Numbered from the stretch's first letter, positions 1 through 12,095 are shown. The stretch is DNA of 64,000 nt from Cannabis sativa (GCF_029168945.1 NC_083605.1:7881280-7945279), one strand, 5' to 3'. The notes: generated from the letters alone by a model not told the origin. A program made the numbers and translations.

Positions 1-191
1 TTTTCAGGGAGAGTTGTGGTTTGTTAGTACTTGTGAACTTAATGTTTAAAGTTAGCATGTTTTTTGTTTTTATTGTGATATTCGATTGTGTTACTCAGGG
101 GGAGTAGTATCTTTTGCTCTTGCTAACTTTGCATTGCAGGTACTTTATGGTAAAAATTATTTTGTTCATCTAAAGTGCCAAAGGGGGAGAT
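1..191 (+). mobile_element. 3' internal end of a copia element with polypurine tract
   Basis: This is the last stretch of a Ty1/copia-type element that enters from the left edge. No protein can be read in it. It holds a purine-rich block with GGGGGAG near 99-106 and a second, AAAGGGGGAGA, at about 180-190, directly before the LTR start TGTAAAG at 192. A polypurine tract touching the LTR is the normal plus-strand priming site of plant copia elements. The coding part lies outside the window, so the family is not assigned. Confidence 0.7.
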
Positions 192-1270
192 TGTAAAGTC
201 CTTTTTTGGCAAGTTAGGTGACAAAATAATTTTTCCTTTTTATGGTAAGATTGCTATGCATTCATTTTCGAATTCTTACCTCTTTTATTCGGTTTTTAGT
301 TGCCATTTTCCTTGTTTGGTAAGTTGCACTTTCAGCTGAACTTTCCTTTGTTGAAATCTTTTCAAAAGAGAAGGAATTCTCTTTTGGAAAGTTGTCTTTT
401 TTAGGGAAACCTTGTTTATTGCCTTTTCCTTATTGATTTCGATTGTATCTTGATACAATCAGAATATCTAATCTGTTTTTGGCAGGAATCAAGCATTGAT
501 AGAAGATCGGACCCGATTTTAGTAAGTTTCCCGTTTCTGGTCAGATCTGCTGCGTCAGCATCCGAATCTGATGTAGCAGATCGTGTTTCTTTTGGAAAGT
601 TTTTGTACAGCTGCTAATTCGAACTTGTGGTTGCCTCTTTGGTTGCTATGATCTACAAATAGAGCCTAGAGAGCAACCATTCGAATTACCTCTTCCATTA
701 TTCATTTTTTACATTTATCTTTTGAGAGAAGAGAGTGTTTCTTTGTTTTGTGAGAGCCTAGTTGTTCATCTAGGTTCTAGTTGTTTTATTTCTGTTCTTA
801 CTCTATCCTAGAGGTTGTGAAGAACTACTTGACTGAACAAGAGATTGGTCTTCGGGAGAAGACTTGATAAAGCCTTACTTCGGGAGGAAGTAAGCACTTG
901 GTCTTCGGGAGAAGACTTGTTGAAGCCTTACTTCGGGAGGAAGTAAGCACTCACAGTTCAAAGACGAAGGGAGTTCGGGCTTGAAGGTGTTTCAAGAAGT
1001 CAGATTCATAAAGTGGATTACAAAGGATTGCGGCAATACTTTAGAGGGAGTCTAAACTTGTTTAAGTCAATTGTCTTTGTAATTTTGATACTTTATTAAT
1101 TGATTTCATTCTCTGGGCGTGGCCCCGTGGACTAGGAGTGTTCGGGAGAACACTGATACTACGTACAAATCTCTTGTGTCAAGTTATTTATTTTTCTGCA
1201 AATATTTTTATATTCTGCCTGTTCAGTTTTGTTGTAGCAGAATTACTTTCTGCTGCTGCAAACGCTTACA
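192..1270 (+). mobile_element. 3' LTR of the left-edge copia element
   Basis: The LTR starts TGTAAAG right after the polypurine tract. A plausible end is the ACGCTTACA at 1262-1270, whose last bases mirror the TGTAA start, giving about 1.08 kb. The end is inferred because the 5' LTR is not in the window for comparison; an end near 1310 is possible. A TATA-like CTACAAATAGAG lies near 650-661. A 53-bp tandem duplication with small hairpins is at 845-950. The short reading frame at 1138-1329 lies in this non-coding sequence and is not a gene. Confidence 0.65.
845..950 (+). repeat. 53-bp tandem duplication inside an LTR
   Basis: Two head-to-tail 53-bp units occupy 845-897 and 898-950. They differ at only a few bases (GATAAAG versus GTTGAAG in the middle). 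Each unit carries two small palindromes, CTTCGGGAGAAG and CTTCGGGAGGAAG, which could fold as hairpins. They lie downstream of the putative TATA box, so they would probably fall in the transcribed R/U5 part. Confidence 0.85.
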
Positions 1271-3085
1271 GTTTTTATATTTTCTTATATACAACTAACA
1301 TTTGCAAAAACACGGTTTTTCAATTATAATACCCAATTACCCTTTATTTTTCTTCTTAATGCAATTACACAATTTCTCTTCTTCCTATTCAATTGACAAG
1401 TTGAATTAAGTAGTTTATAATCTGATTAAAACTTACAAATCCAATCTATATGAAAACTCCCTCTATTCATATGATAAATTTTAATCACAAAGAAAGCATT
1501 AAGAAAAGTAACTCATAAAAATCATACAAATAATCTAAATATTTTTTTTCCTAAATCAATTTGCATCCACAATAATTAGAGCATATTTAAATCTCACTTT
1601 TCAGAATATTTTTTATTCAAATTCATAAATGACAATTATAGATGGCCAGTAAATAATTGTAAAATTAAAACAGATTGTATGGAATTAGATTAAGAGAAGA
1701 AGATTAAATTGAATGACTACATTAATCCATAAAATAAATTTAAGTGGTTCACATAATGATCCTTAAAAGAAAATTAGCTACTAGAAGTCATTCTAAAACA
1801 TTAGAAATTTAATTACAAACATTAAAGATAGAAATAGAGTAGACAAAATACTGTTTGGAGTCCTCCAATGGTGCCTTCTGCTCCTAGCCTTACTTCTATG
1901 CTCATAATTTTCTAAATTTTCGAATGGGTCTTAAAGTTTGCGATCAACCCTATTTTTATAATGCACAAAATCAAGATTCCCCTTTTCCTTCAAAGTTGCG
2001 GTCTTGCTTAGACTATTGCAGGTTTCTAAACAAGTTTCCCAAAATTAATTTCCTTGCTGATTTCTTTAGTTTTCTACTTTCCACTTTCTTCCAGGACCCA
2101 AAGGAATGCTGCAAAAATTCTTAGAAAGTCGTGGCCTTGCTCAGTAGATTCCCTTTTTCTTCATTTTTTCACTTTAATTTTGGAAAGTGCCCATCCTTGA
2201 CTTTTGACCACGAAATTTTTAGCTGAAAATACAATCTTTGACCCATTTGAGACAATTAGAAATCCAACCAAACTTATAGAAGTTTCTTTTCTTCCTTACT
2301 ATTACTCATTTATACATGTCTCAAAAAGGCTCAAAAAAACCAAAATTACTAAACACGGAGATCTCCAAATAATACTTCTCTTGAAAAATAAACAAAAATA
2401 AAAACCAAGTATGAATCTAAATAATAAAGTAATAAAAATACTAAAACACACAATAAAATAGACTCTAAAAAATACATAAAAATAAACCTAACAGTCTTAT
2501 CATTAAATAACAACATCTTAGACTTATGAATTTACTTTACAATTTTTCGTAACTATCACACGTGTGGAAATAAAATTAGATTTTGACTCAAAAAATCTCC
2601 GAATTGGCCATATTACTATTTCACAAATTTTTTTAGATAATTTAAGAAGCTTTCTAACAATATCAAGATCATTGAAATCAAAGTTATAACGAAGGGGAGA
2701 TATAAATATTTTCTTCCTGAAAGACATGGGTGACATTCATTAATTTTTTGGCATTGAAGTACATGGAAACAAGGTTAGGATGTACCTTTCTCAAAAAATA
2801 TATATCACTGACCTACTAGTTAGGCTGCTGATTAAAGCTCAAATTTATATATTTTAAAGGTTTAATTGCGTCCATAAAATTAATTTAATTAACTATTTTT
2901 ATAGTTTTAATTGTAAAATTATTGTAGTTGGAAATATTTAATTTATATATTTTTAAAAAAGAAAAAATTTGAGCAAAGTGGTTTAAATGAAAATTATGTC
3001 AAGCCCAATCTCTCCGCCTATGTTTTAATCTCTCAGAAACAAAACTAGTTCAAGTCCACTTCATTTGCCTGAAAGCTCTAATATC
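1271..3085. other. AT-rich stretch with no recognised gene
   Basis: I see only AT-rich intergenic sequence. Short reading frames near 1924-2401 and 2524-2736 have no recognisable domain or gene structure. The unduplicated target site of the next LINE, GACACCTGGCCACATG, starts at 3086. Confidence 0.6.
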
Positions 3086-4810
3086 GACACCTGGCCACAT
3101 GCAAAGTTGTTATCTAAGGCGGGACGTGCTACTCTTATTAAGTCTGTGGGTTTGTCGATGCCGGTATATGCTATGCAAACCACCAAACTCTCAAATAGTA
3201 TGGCCACGAGGATTGATGGGTTAGTCAGAGATTTTTGGTGGGGCTTTGACAAGGGTAATCATGGTCTCTATCTAAAGGCTTGGGATAAGCTGTGTCTTCC
3301 CAAATCTTTGGGTGGTCTAGGCTTTAGGAAATCTAAGGAGATGAATTTAGCTTTTCTTGCCAAATGGGGCTGGAACTTGCTAAAAGGCTCTCAGTCCTTA
3401 TGTTGCAATATTTTGAAAGCTAAGTACCTAAAAGGGAAGGAATTCTTCAACTGTAACTATAAGGACTCTGATTCCTGGTTTTGGAAGAATGTTGTGAAAG
3501 CCAAATCCATTCTAAGGAAGGGGGCTTGTAAAGTGGTCACGAATGGCAGGGCGACGAGTATTTGGAGGGATCCCTGGATTCCTCACCTGAAAGGTTTCAT
3601 CCCGAAACCAAAAGGCGGGGTCTTAACCAATGACAGTTGTGTTGATAACTTATTGTTGGGAAATGGAGATTGGGACTTCCCAAAACTGCATGAATTATTT
3701 GACAAAGACACGGTGTCTGCAATTGCCAAAGGGGGAAATCCCTCTGCACAAGGGGATGACAAATGGGTGTGGACGCTGGAGAAGAGTGGCTGCTTTACAA
3801 GCAAATCTGCTTATCTGTCTCAAGTTCTGGAAAGAGCTCCTCATTGTGAAGTGGCTCCGGATCTATGGAACAAGTTGTGGAATAGCAAAATTCTTGAAAG
3901 GCATAAGATTTTGTGGTGGTGCATCCTGTCCAATGCACTTCCTATTAGATATGTGATTGGGAGGCGTTTCCACATTGAGGAAACTTGTTGCCCTTTATGT
4001 GGTGTGGGGGAGGAATCCATGGAACACCTTTTCTTGTCCTGCGATGTGGCGATGCATTTATGGCGATCGTCCCCGTGGGGCATCTACCCTATTTGCAATA
4101 CTGGGATTCGAATGTGGGATTGGGTCAAATTTATTTGGAATCTAAAATCTAGGGGGATCCGAGTGGAAGATGTTTTCCTGTTTGCTTCGATTGTTGTCGA
4201 AACTATCTGGAAAGTGCGAAATGATATTATACATAATAACTCTCATCTCGATGTTTTGAATTGTATTGACCAGGTTTATAACTCTTATGCAGAGCTTCAT
4301 GCTATTTTCTTACCTAGCCCTACTCCACCTTTGAGGGGGAACTGGCAGCCGCCTCCCCAGGATTGGATAAAATTGAACTGTGATGTAAGGGTGGGTTCAA
4401 TAAGTATGTGCTTAGCGGTGGTAGCTAGAGATCATTTTGGCTCGGTGGTCCGGATTCACACAGATCATTTGGACTTCTCAGATGCTTTGTGTGGAGAAGC
4501 CGCGGCTTGTTGTGCAGCTGTCTCGTTGGCTCTAGAGGAAGGTTTCAAGTTTATTCTGGTTGAGAGTGACTCGAGATCAGTTATCAATGCTCTCCATGGA
4601 TCAGAGTCTATTTGGGCGATTGACAACTATATCTCTTTTTGTGTTAAGTCCTCTCCCTCCTTTTCTTGTTGTAATTTTGTGTATGTTAACAGAACTTGTA
4701 ATTTTGCAGCCCATAATGTGGCTAATTGGGCTTTTATTAACAAGTTGTATGGGATTATTCCGGTTTCTTCGGTTCCGGAGAACCTTTTATGTAATGACCG
4801 AGAGGTCTAA
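3065..4810 (+). pseudogene. LINE ORF2 C-terminal fragment: RT thumb region, zf-RVT, RNase H
   Basis: The 581-codon frame is uninterrupted but is only the C-terminal part of a LINE polymerase. It starts in the post-RT region (KLLSKAGRATLIKSV and FWWG motifs). It continues through the zinc-binding zf-RVT segment around residues 270-340, with CCPLCGVGEESMEHLFLSC. It ends in an RNase H domain of about 120 residues with acidic residues in LNCDVR, GEAAACC and VESDSRSV. The endonuclease and the catalytic FADD/YADD block are missing through 5' truncation, so it cannot retrotranspose. The first residues are target sequence. The frame is still open, which suggests a fairly recent insertion, but no host role is implied. 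Confidence 0.92.
3086..3101 (+). repeat. 16-bp target-site duplication, left copy, of LINE 3102-4855
   Basis: GACACCTGGCCACATG here is repeated exactly at 4856-4871, straight after a 10-base A tail. This is the signature of target-primed reverse transcription and fixes both ends of the LINE to the base. Confidence 0.97.
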
Positions 4811-4855
4811 CTCTATTTATTAATGAGACATTCACGCTTATTTTCAAAAAAAAAA
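3102..4855 (+). mobile_element. 5'-truncated LINE (L1/RIL type with RNase H), 3' end only
   Basis: A 1,754-bp insertion bounded by perfect 16-bp duplications and ending in ten A residues (4846-4855). It contains only the 3' part of ORF2, so it is a dead-on-arrival copy. The open reading frame at 3065-4810 begins with about 12 codons of target DNA before the LINE sequence starts. Because it has an RNase H domain, this family differs from the LINEs at 15.1-18.3 kb and 25.7-30.5 kb, which lack one. Confidence 0.95.
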
Positions 4856-4871
4856 GACACCTGGCCACATG
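4856..4871 (+). repeat. 16-bp target-site duplication, right copy
   Basis: Exact second copy of GACACCTGGCCACATG following the A tail of the LINE. Confidence 0.97.
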
Positions 4872-5847
4872 TCTACTATTTTCTCTACATGAACTCATGT
4901 AAATGGGACCAATTATTTAGCTCAATACGTGTAGCAACTTTTGTGCACCAAATTAGCTTCCCATGTAGAGCTTCAACGAATTAGATGGTGACACATAGCC
5001 CAATTTTATGAGCTTTCAATGCCATTTTCTCCACTAGCCTGAATACGCACGATTGATAACATCTTGAGAGCAAATTGGCTCTATAAATATACTAATAAGT
5101 TTGGAGATAGGTATCAGATTTTAGAATGGAGAAATACACTTTTTCATCTCGTTCTCTTTTATTATTATTTTATTTCACTTATTTTAGTGATAAAAATAAG
5201 TGAACTATTTTAAATATATTGGTGAAGTTAAATATATTGGTGAGGTTAGAGTGTAGCTATTGTACTTTTTATTCTCAATATTGATATTGATTCTTTTGTG
5301 ATTCATCTCCATATCTAATTTATTAAATTGTTCTTCATCTTCTAATTTTTTTCTAAAGTTAATAGTATCTTTTATATAAGTTCAGTCATACTTTTCTTAT
5401 GTAAGTTAGGCTATTAATATTTTAGTATATTTATTATATTGTATGTCGTTTACTGCATTCTGCCAATAGTGGTATTTTGTCAATTTATGATATATAATAT
5501 GATATGCTGTCAAGTTAGATGTGAGATTCAATTCAAGCAAGATAATTAATTTTCCCTTTTATTATATATATCTTCCAGTTGTAATTAATAGTGTAGAATT
5601 ACAACTATATTTTGAATTAATATCGGTATTAGAATAAGATTTGCATAACTACATTTCTACCTTACCAAACTCTTTATCTTATCAACTTTCTCATCTCATC
5701 ATTTTTATTATTTTTAGTTCATTCACATTTATATCATTTTCTATTTATATTAATCTTTAGTGGTAATCTACCTCCCTGTAGATACGACATAGCCCGTTTA
5801 CTACTGTGACCGCAGTGTAACTAATTGGGCGACATCAGCTGCATTTA
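4872..5847 (+). other. Possible LTR relic, low confidence
   Basis: There is no gene here. A promoter-like CTCTATAAATATAC lies near 5079-5092. A CTCCCTGTAGATACGACA motif near 5772-5789 resembles the R/U5 end of plant LTR retrotransposons. The two could belong to one decayed LTR into which the LINE at 3102 inserted, but no second LTR or primer-binding site is visible. Confidence 0.25.
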
Positions 5848-6057
5848 GATGGTGCCAAGCCTTGTTCTAGCCCGATAAGCTCAACTACAAAACTGTCTTT
5901 GACAGGTGGAGAGCCTATGGAAGATTTGCATCTCTATAGAAGCACAATTGGCGCATTGGAGTATCTAACTCTTAAACGTCCTGATGTTGCCTTCATAATC
6001 AACAAACTTAGTCAACTCTTCTATGCTCCAACTAATCTTCATTGGGAGGCCGCATTC
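5848..6057 (+). pseudogene. Copia reverse transcriptase / RNase H linker fragment
   Basis: An open 70-codon stretch matches the Ty1/copia segment between the RT core and RNase H. Recognisable pieces are [16 protein letters not shown], then [18 protein letters not shown], then [17 protein letters not shown] stop follows at 6058-6060. Nothing on either side continues it, so this is an isolated relic. Confidence 0.8.
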
Positions 6058-6208
6058 TAGACCTCCCCAACATTTTTATCAAATAAAAGTAAAATATTAT
6101 AATATATATAATTATTTTTTTCGTTAGATTTATACTAGAGATTGTATAAAATTTTATCTCTTTTATCCTTTTTTTTTCAGAGAAATTCTAACTTGTCATT
6201 TAAGAAAA

Positions 6209-7805
6209 GAGTAATTTACGACAAAAATATCTAAGTTTTATACCGAGTAGCAGATAAATACCTAAGTCATATTTTTGACAGTAAAATACCTTCCGTCACA
6301 CTCCTAGAACTTTCGTAGGTACCTCTCTGTTTTCTTCCAAGTAAGTGTCCACGTGTCACCCTTTATTAGTCCACCTCATAAATTTTTATTTTTCATTTTA
6401 AAATTCATTTAAACATATTTAAAAATTATTTTAAAATTAAAATAGTGTATTTAAAATGTATAAAAAATTAAAATAAAAATATATTATTAAACATAAAAAA
6501 TTATTCTGAACCTAAATAATTAATTCTTTTTCTTTCTTTCTTTTTTTTTTAAATGAATTTTTCTTTTTTCCATTCTTTTCTCTTTGAGTAAAACGAAATT
6601 CCAACATAAATTAAATTCAGATTTTGAAACAAAACTAAGACCAAGTGAATAATCATACCACCTGAAGCAAACTTAGATTTTGAACAAACAAAACAAAAAA
6701 GAATAAAAGAAACCCAAATCTTCAACTGTCCATCAACAATATAAAATTTGTTTAATATCCTAAAACTAACATAGAACTTGTCAAGAACAAAAACTTTATA
6801 CAGAATCCTAAATCAAAATATATTACAAACAAAATACAAATGCTACAACCAAATTTAAAGGAAAACCCCAAAACTAAAACCCTTGAATGAAAAAGGTGAA
6901 GAACAAATGTCAATTAAGACCATGCCCGAGCCAAACCCACAAACCCAGAATTAAAAACTCAAACCCAAACACAGAACACAGATTACGAATCCAAATGCCC
7001 AAATTCAAGCTCAGATGTATAAACATTGATAGATTTTTTTAACAAAGGTTACATATTGCTCAATGTAAATGTTAGAAACAAATCACATTCAAATAAAGGA
7101 GAAGAACCCACAAATGATATACTAACTCTAAAAATCGCTAACCATGTCGATCTGCATTCCAGTATGGTGGTTCTCTTTGGCTTGTCGATTCTAATTCCCA
7201 ACACGAAGCTCGTTAACTCTTTCAACCCCACATGTTTCCAACTTCGATCCCGTGGTCACTCGCCGATAGATCTCTTGAGTGATGAGACATTTAGAGTTTT
7301 TTAATTTCTTACAATTTGGATACAGAGAGAAAAAGGAAGTAAAAGAGATTAAAAGAGAGAGGTTAGATTGTGGTGTAATAGGGTTGATCTGGTGATGGTG
7401 AGAAGGAAGAACAAGATGATAAGTGGGAAAAAGAGAAAAAAAAAAGATTAGGTAGAAAAACGTGGGGATTTAGGTTTTGAATTAAAGTTTGTGTTTAATG
7501 ATTTATTTTTAAACAATGATTTTTATTATGAGTTTATTGTTTAAAAAATTTTATAATTTTTTAAATTTCAAACATTTTTTATTTATTTTTTAAAATATTT
7601 AAATGATTTTTTATATAAAAAATAATTAACAAATGATTTGGACCAATGAGAAGTTGTCACGTAGATACTTATATGGCACATAACGGTCAGGTACCAATGG
7701 AAGTTCTAAAAATGTGACAGAAAGTATTTTTATCGCAAAAAATACGACTTAAACAATTATGTGTTACTCGGTATAAAACTTAAATATATATGCCGCAAAT
7801 TACTC
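6209..7805. mobile_element. Non-autonomous MULE-like element with long TIRs (1.6 kb)
   Basis: The ends form inverted repeats of roughly 170-180 bp that I can align by eye. Both start GAGTAATTT and share AAGTTTTATACCGAGTA. The flanks are TTAAGAAAA (6200-6208) and TTAACAAAA (7806-7814), a 9-bp duplication with one mismatch. A 9-bp duplication plus long inverted repeats fits the Mutator superfamily. No transposase is inside. The interior includes a less AT-rich patch around 7020-7310 with an open frame on each strand (92 and 60 codons) that I do not recognise. It could be a captured gene fragment (Pack-MULE), but that is unproven. Confidence 0.8.
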
Positions 7806-7814
7806 TTAACAAAA

Positions 7815-8240
7815 TTATATATGTGCCCTAATAAATTTTAATGAATGATGTACATAAGTTCTTTTGTTTAATAAATATAGACGAAGCAATTATAAATAAA
7901 TTCATTTTTTTAAGCAATATATAAAAATATAATATAGAATTTTTTGCAATATTATCGTTAGTGAAAGTTTAGAAGACCGGCCCGCCATTTTACTAATTTG
8001 CTTGTATTCGAAGAGTACATGACCAAAACATAAAAGATGAGATTCTCACATGTTCACTAGTCAACACAGCTCAAGAAAAAGAAGTTTTAGAATTAGAAAA
8101 TGAACAAAAGTGGAGAAATGCACACAATATTAGTTAATAATTAATTAAAGCAAAAGGAAGAACTAATTAACTTGCTTGTATAATTAATCGAATAAAAAAA
8201 AGACACAAACACAAGACACTACAATTAAAGAATTACAATA
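7815..8240. other. AT-rich intergenic DNA downstream of the first LEA_2 gene
   Basis: No gene is recognised. The stretch nearest 8400 is the likely 3' untranslated and polyadenylation region of the minus-strand LEA_2 gene. Confidence 0.5.
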
Positions 8241-8399
8241 CAAACTACTTTGTTACAATCAACAATAGTCCCCCCATGAAGGAGAAAAAAAATGCAAATA
8301 TCTTAAAAATCAAATCAATTTAGTATCAACCCCCAAAGTAAAAGAAAGTAATAAGTTACTAATAAGAAGAATAACATTAGAAGAGGTAACTAATTAAGT

Positions 8400-8966
8400 T
8401 TACTTGCACAACAAATCATGAACCGTTTTGGATGAAGTGTTGATCACAAAGGTACAATCCATTTTTGCAGATCTCTTCTTCTTAAAAATCATAAACAGGT
8501 GTACCTTTCCTTCCAAAATGGCAGAGACACTCAAACTCAAATTCTTGGAACTGATATCACCCGCCAGATGAGAATCTGAGGAGACCTTGTTGGAGTTAAT
8601 CGACATTGTAATGTTGAAACTCTTTGTTGACCGAGCTTTGACTCGGGCTTTGACCAAAGTGGTCTTCCCAACCTCAGCTCCTCTATATAAGATCGTGGCC
8701 GTACTGTTTTCGAACTTGTAGTAGCCGAAGTTGGTGTTCTTCACTTTGACTTCTGCATTGACTTTGATCCTAAACGAAGAGGATTTGGAAGAAGGGTTTA
8801 TGTTTATGGACTCGATAGAGACTGAGGCTATACGAACTTTGGGTGTTCTGACACGCATAATGAAAACGAAAAAGAAAACTATGATTAGGGTTTGTATTAT
8901 GACTCCGGCTACTATACAAGCCAAACACTTCCTCTTCCGGCGACCGTCTAGGTTTCCGGTGGTCAT
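8400..8966 (-). CDS. LEA_2 family membrane protein (At1g64065-like)
   Basis: A single-exon 188-residue protein. Residues 1-14 are basic and probably cytosolic (GRRKRK). Residues about 15-38 form one hydrophobic membrane segment (IVAGVIIQTLIIVFFFVFIM). The rest is a LEA_2-type beta-sandwich with the family's VKNTNFGYYKFEN and KARVKARSTKS stretches. The C-terminus has two conserved cysteines (MDCTF and LLCK) that also occur in the paralogue at 18322-18984. Family members are usually small, intronless, membrane-anchored proteins linked to stress or defence; the exact role here is unknown. The frame is intact, and a TATA box lies about 125 bp upstream of the start. This is one of only two plausible host genes in the window. 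Confidence 0.9.
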   Translation of the reverse strand: MTTGNLDGRRKRKCLACIVAGVIIQTLIIVFFFVFIMRVRTPKVRIASVSIESININPSSKSSSFRIKVNAEVKVKNTNFGYYKFENSTATILYRGAEVGKTTLVKARVKARSTKSFNITMSINSNKVSSDSHLAGDISSKNLSLSVSAILEGKVHLFMIFKKKRSAKMDCTFVINTSSKTVHDLLCK

Positions 8967-9090
8967 GGCTGAAAGAAAATGGTGTGTTTGTTATTTCTTG
9001 GGGTTGTTTTAGGAGAAGAGAATGATGAAGATGGTTTTGTAACTTCCAATATTATGAACTGTTTTGGTGTGTAATGTTGTACTTGTATGT

Positions 9091-9100
9091 TTATATATAA
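9091..9100 (-). promoter_or_regulatory. Probable TATA box of the first LEA_2 gene
   Basis: TTATATATAA lies about 125 bp upstream of the ATG at 8966, a normal distance for a plant core promoter with a short 5' untranslated region. It is near-palindromic, so strand is assigned from the gene. Confidence 0.55.
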
Positions 9101-10755
9101 GCTGGTTGTGACTTGTGAGTTATGACAAAGTAAGGATAATTATATGAGAAATGATAAGGGACACTCAAGCATTATAAGAAATGGTACTACATTTTATATT
9201 GGATTCTACAATTTTAATTTAATTATAAATTAAACATTACAAGTGGGTATCTTAAGGTGCTTAGGCTAGTTTTTTCTTTTGAAAAAGCATTGTAGGTAGT
9301 TAATTAGTAATTTTTTATATTATTTATTAAATCATATGTGGGATTTAAAATTGAATTGCACTGCGTAATTAACTAATTAATCAACTGTAGGAAGCTGTAA
9401 AGTATTGGAAGAATACTGATGAAGCTTCTAAGTGAGATTAGAACATAGATAAAATCCTATATAATACATACTAAAAATAAAGTAGAGATAATAATTATTA
9501 TATCATGCATTAAATTATATATTATAATTCTGCAAGTATCTTCTTCCTAGTTAGTTATGATAATTAATAGTATATATCATATGCGGATATTATTAATATA
9601 ATATATACATTGTTAAGAGTGAGCTAGCTAGTTAAATTTCTCTATCAGTTGAAAGATGTAATACTAATATTATTACATTAACTAGTAAATTAAAGTTCAG
9701 TAAAGGGTTTTCTTGACGTACTTTCCAACAGTACTGGACATACATGTAACGTGGTAGAGAGAGAGAGAGAGAGAGAGAGATCATGTGTGGAATATTTCAC
9801 AAGGAAGGCATGAAGCCAGAAATTAATATTAACAATAAATAAATTAAATTCATATGAAAGTGACTATCACACGTTTGAAATATTCTCAAGTTGTTGAGGA
9901 GGAATAAGACAAGGTTTCCGTGAAGCCAGGCAACCAAGAGAGATCCTCTCCCACTCTTTTTCATCAAAAGAGGAGATCCAATCCAACCCCTTGTAATATG
10001 TATTAAACTAAATTTTATAGTTTTACATATGTGCACATATTATGATTACTCATAATTATTCCAGATATAGAAGATCAAGTACGTACTAGCTAGCTAGAGC
10101 TAGTAAATTAGTTTAATTATCAGCAAATTAAAAGGATATACAAGACAGTTATTTAACTATATTATTCTAAATATTGACTATATCGATCTTTCTCTTCTAT
10201 CAAAGATATATGTATAACATACTATATTAATGTTTCAAAATTAAAGAAACAATTATTCTTCAATAAAATCTGTAGCACCTTAGTTTTTATCATACAATTT
10301 TATTTAAATAGAAAGAACGTACTCTTTCTCATCAAGTTATCTATGATAATTAATTATTAGGCTTTATATTAATTAAAAGGATGACTAGCTAGCTAGTAGT
10401 CCATTTGCCAATTTATAAATTAAAGCATGTAGACAATATTGATGCATGATCTTAGCATGAGATTGATATTGTTGGATAAGGAATCATTATAAGCATTTAT
10501 ATAGTATAATAGCTATAGCTAATCAGTTTTGTGGAATGTGCATATATATGTATAAATATATAATTAATCATTATATATAGTTCGGAACAGGTAAAAGCAT
10601 TATTATAAGTTTATATATGACACTGTTCCTTTTGATCTATCTATCTTTAACTTCAAGCAATTCGGTCCATTAATTAGAATTCTCCAAATTTATTAGTTTT
10701 TTTGTTTCGAAATATACAAGAGCATTATAGGTATTCAGTAGTTAGTGATGTTTTG
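9101..10755. other. AT-rich intergenic region with a GA microsatellite
   Basis: No supported gene. It contains the (GA)n tract at 9756-9780 and many TAATTAAT and TATATA blocks. A 79-codon frame on the minus strand (9797-10036) has no recognisable domain. Confidence 0.6.
9756..9780. repeat. (GA)n microsatellite
   Basis: About 12 uninterrupted AG dinucleotides, roughly 790 bp upstream of the first LEA_2 start codon. Confidence 0.95.
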
Positions 10756-10764
10756 TATATTAAA

Positions 10765-12095
10765 GGAAAAATTGCGGTAAAAGTCTCTAAAAAGTTTTGA
10801 TGCAGACCTCAAAAAATAGCAGCAATAGTTTCCAAGCTCGAAGTTCTAGTAAGTCTGTTCGTCTGCTTTTTAACAGATCCGTTAATTCTTCCCTAAAATA
10901 TCACGTGTTGATATTAAATGGCGGTATAAGTTTCCAAAAAAATTACTTTGATGTGGATAAGTCCCTAAATATTTACTTTGATGCAGAGAAGTCCTAATCT
11001 CAAAAAAATTGTGGTTATAGTCCCTAAGCTCGACATTCTCATTAGTTCGAAGGTACTCAGTTTAACAGCTCTATTTGTAGTTCTTAAAATTTTCACACGT
11101 GAAAAATTTATTTGTTTACAACATAAAAATTATTTAAAAATAATTTAAATAATAAAAAAATATCAAAAACTTTAATATTTTCTTTTACTAAAGATTAAAA
11201 ATTATTATATATATATTTTTTTTAAAAAAAAAAAAAACTTCTACAATTTGCTACCCGCCCTTCTCAGTGGCGGAGGCTTGCCGCCAACAAGTGTCATCCC
11301 TTCATCTCCACTTTCTTCCTTGTCCCATCCCACAATTCCATGTAGAAAATCCAAAAAAGCAATTAAGCGAAAAAAAAAGGTAAGAAAAAAAGAAAAAAAA
11401 AATCCAAAAAAGCCTAAATAGTTGCACCTTGCTTCGACTCTCTCCCTGAATCTATTCCCCCAGTCGCCATCTCCGGTGGGTGATGGTTTTGGTGGCCATT
11501 AATTTTTTTTTTTTTATTTTAGTTTCTCTGGTTCAAACATTACGTAGATTTTGTTTAGAGTAACCCCTCTTGCTAATACAAATTAGAAAGTTTTTGTAAA
11601 GCAAACCAAAACTGGGGATATTGGGCTGGGAGTGAACTAGATGAAGAAGAGAGATAAAAAACATAAAAGATAAAAAAAAAAGTTAATTAATTAGTTTTTA
11701 AACTAATTTATTTATATTTATTTGTTTATTTTTAAATTAACTTAAATTAGAAATATAATTTGGATCCATAAAAAATCAACACGTATTTTTTTGAAACAAC
11801 AAATGCAGCAGTTGAATTAGGTACTTACGAACTAATGAGAATCTCTAGCTTGGGGATGTTATCACAATTTTTTGAGATTGAAGATTTATTTGCATCAAAA
11901 TAAACCTTTAAGGACTTATGCCGCAATTTAATATCAACACGTATCATTTTAGGAAAGAATTGACGGATCTGTTAAAAAGAAGACCAATAAACTTACAAGA
12001 ATCTTGAACTTGGAGACTATTGTTGGTATTTTTCGAGGTTAGAGACTTATCTGCATCAAAATGAACTTTTTAGGAACTTTTGGTTCAATCTTCCC
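10765..12095. mobile_element. Non-autonomous MULE-like element with about 350-bp TIRs
   Basis: The terminal inverted repeats can be followed for roughly 350 bp on each side (about 10765-11120 and 11745-12095). They share segments such as TTTTTAACAGATCCGT, CGTGTTGATATTAAAT and ATTCTCATTAGTTCG. The flanks TATATTAAA (10756-10764) and TTTATTAAA (12096-12104) are a 9-bp duplication with one mismatch. There is no transposase. The central 600 bp contains C-rich sequence near 11250-11490 that could be acquired DNA; no protein is recognised. It is a different family from the element at 6209-7805. Confidence 0.82.

Noticed and set aside
4872..5840. A full LTR retrotransposon around the LINE at 3102
   Set aside because: Only a TATA-like motif and a CTCCCTGTAGATACG motif are visible; no partner LTR, primer site or coding part.
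9748..9754. ACGTGG near the GA tract as an ABA-response element for the LEA_2 gene
   Set aside because: A single short motif about 780 bp upstream is expected by chance, and there is no supporting cluster.
9797..10036. 79-codon minus-strand frame and a possible hairpin near 9930-9980 as a small gene or microRNA precursor
   Set aside because: No recognisable domain, no match to a microRNA that I know, and the hairpin arms pair poorly.
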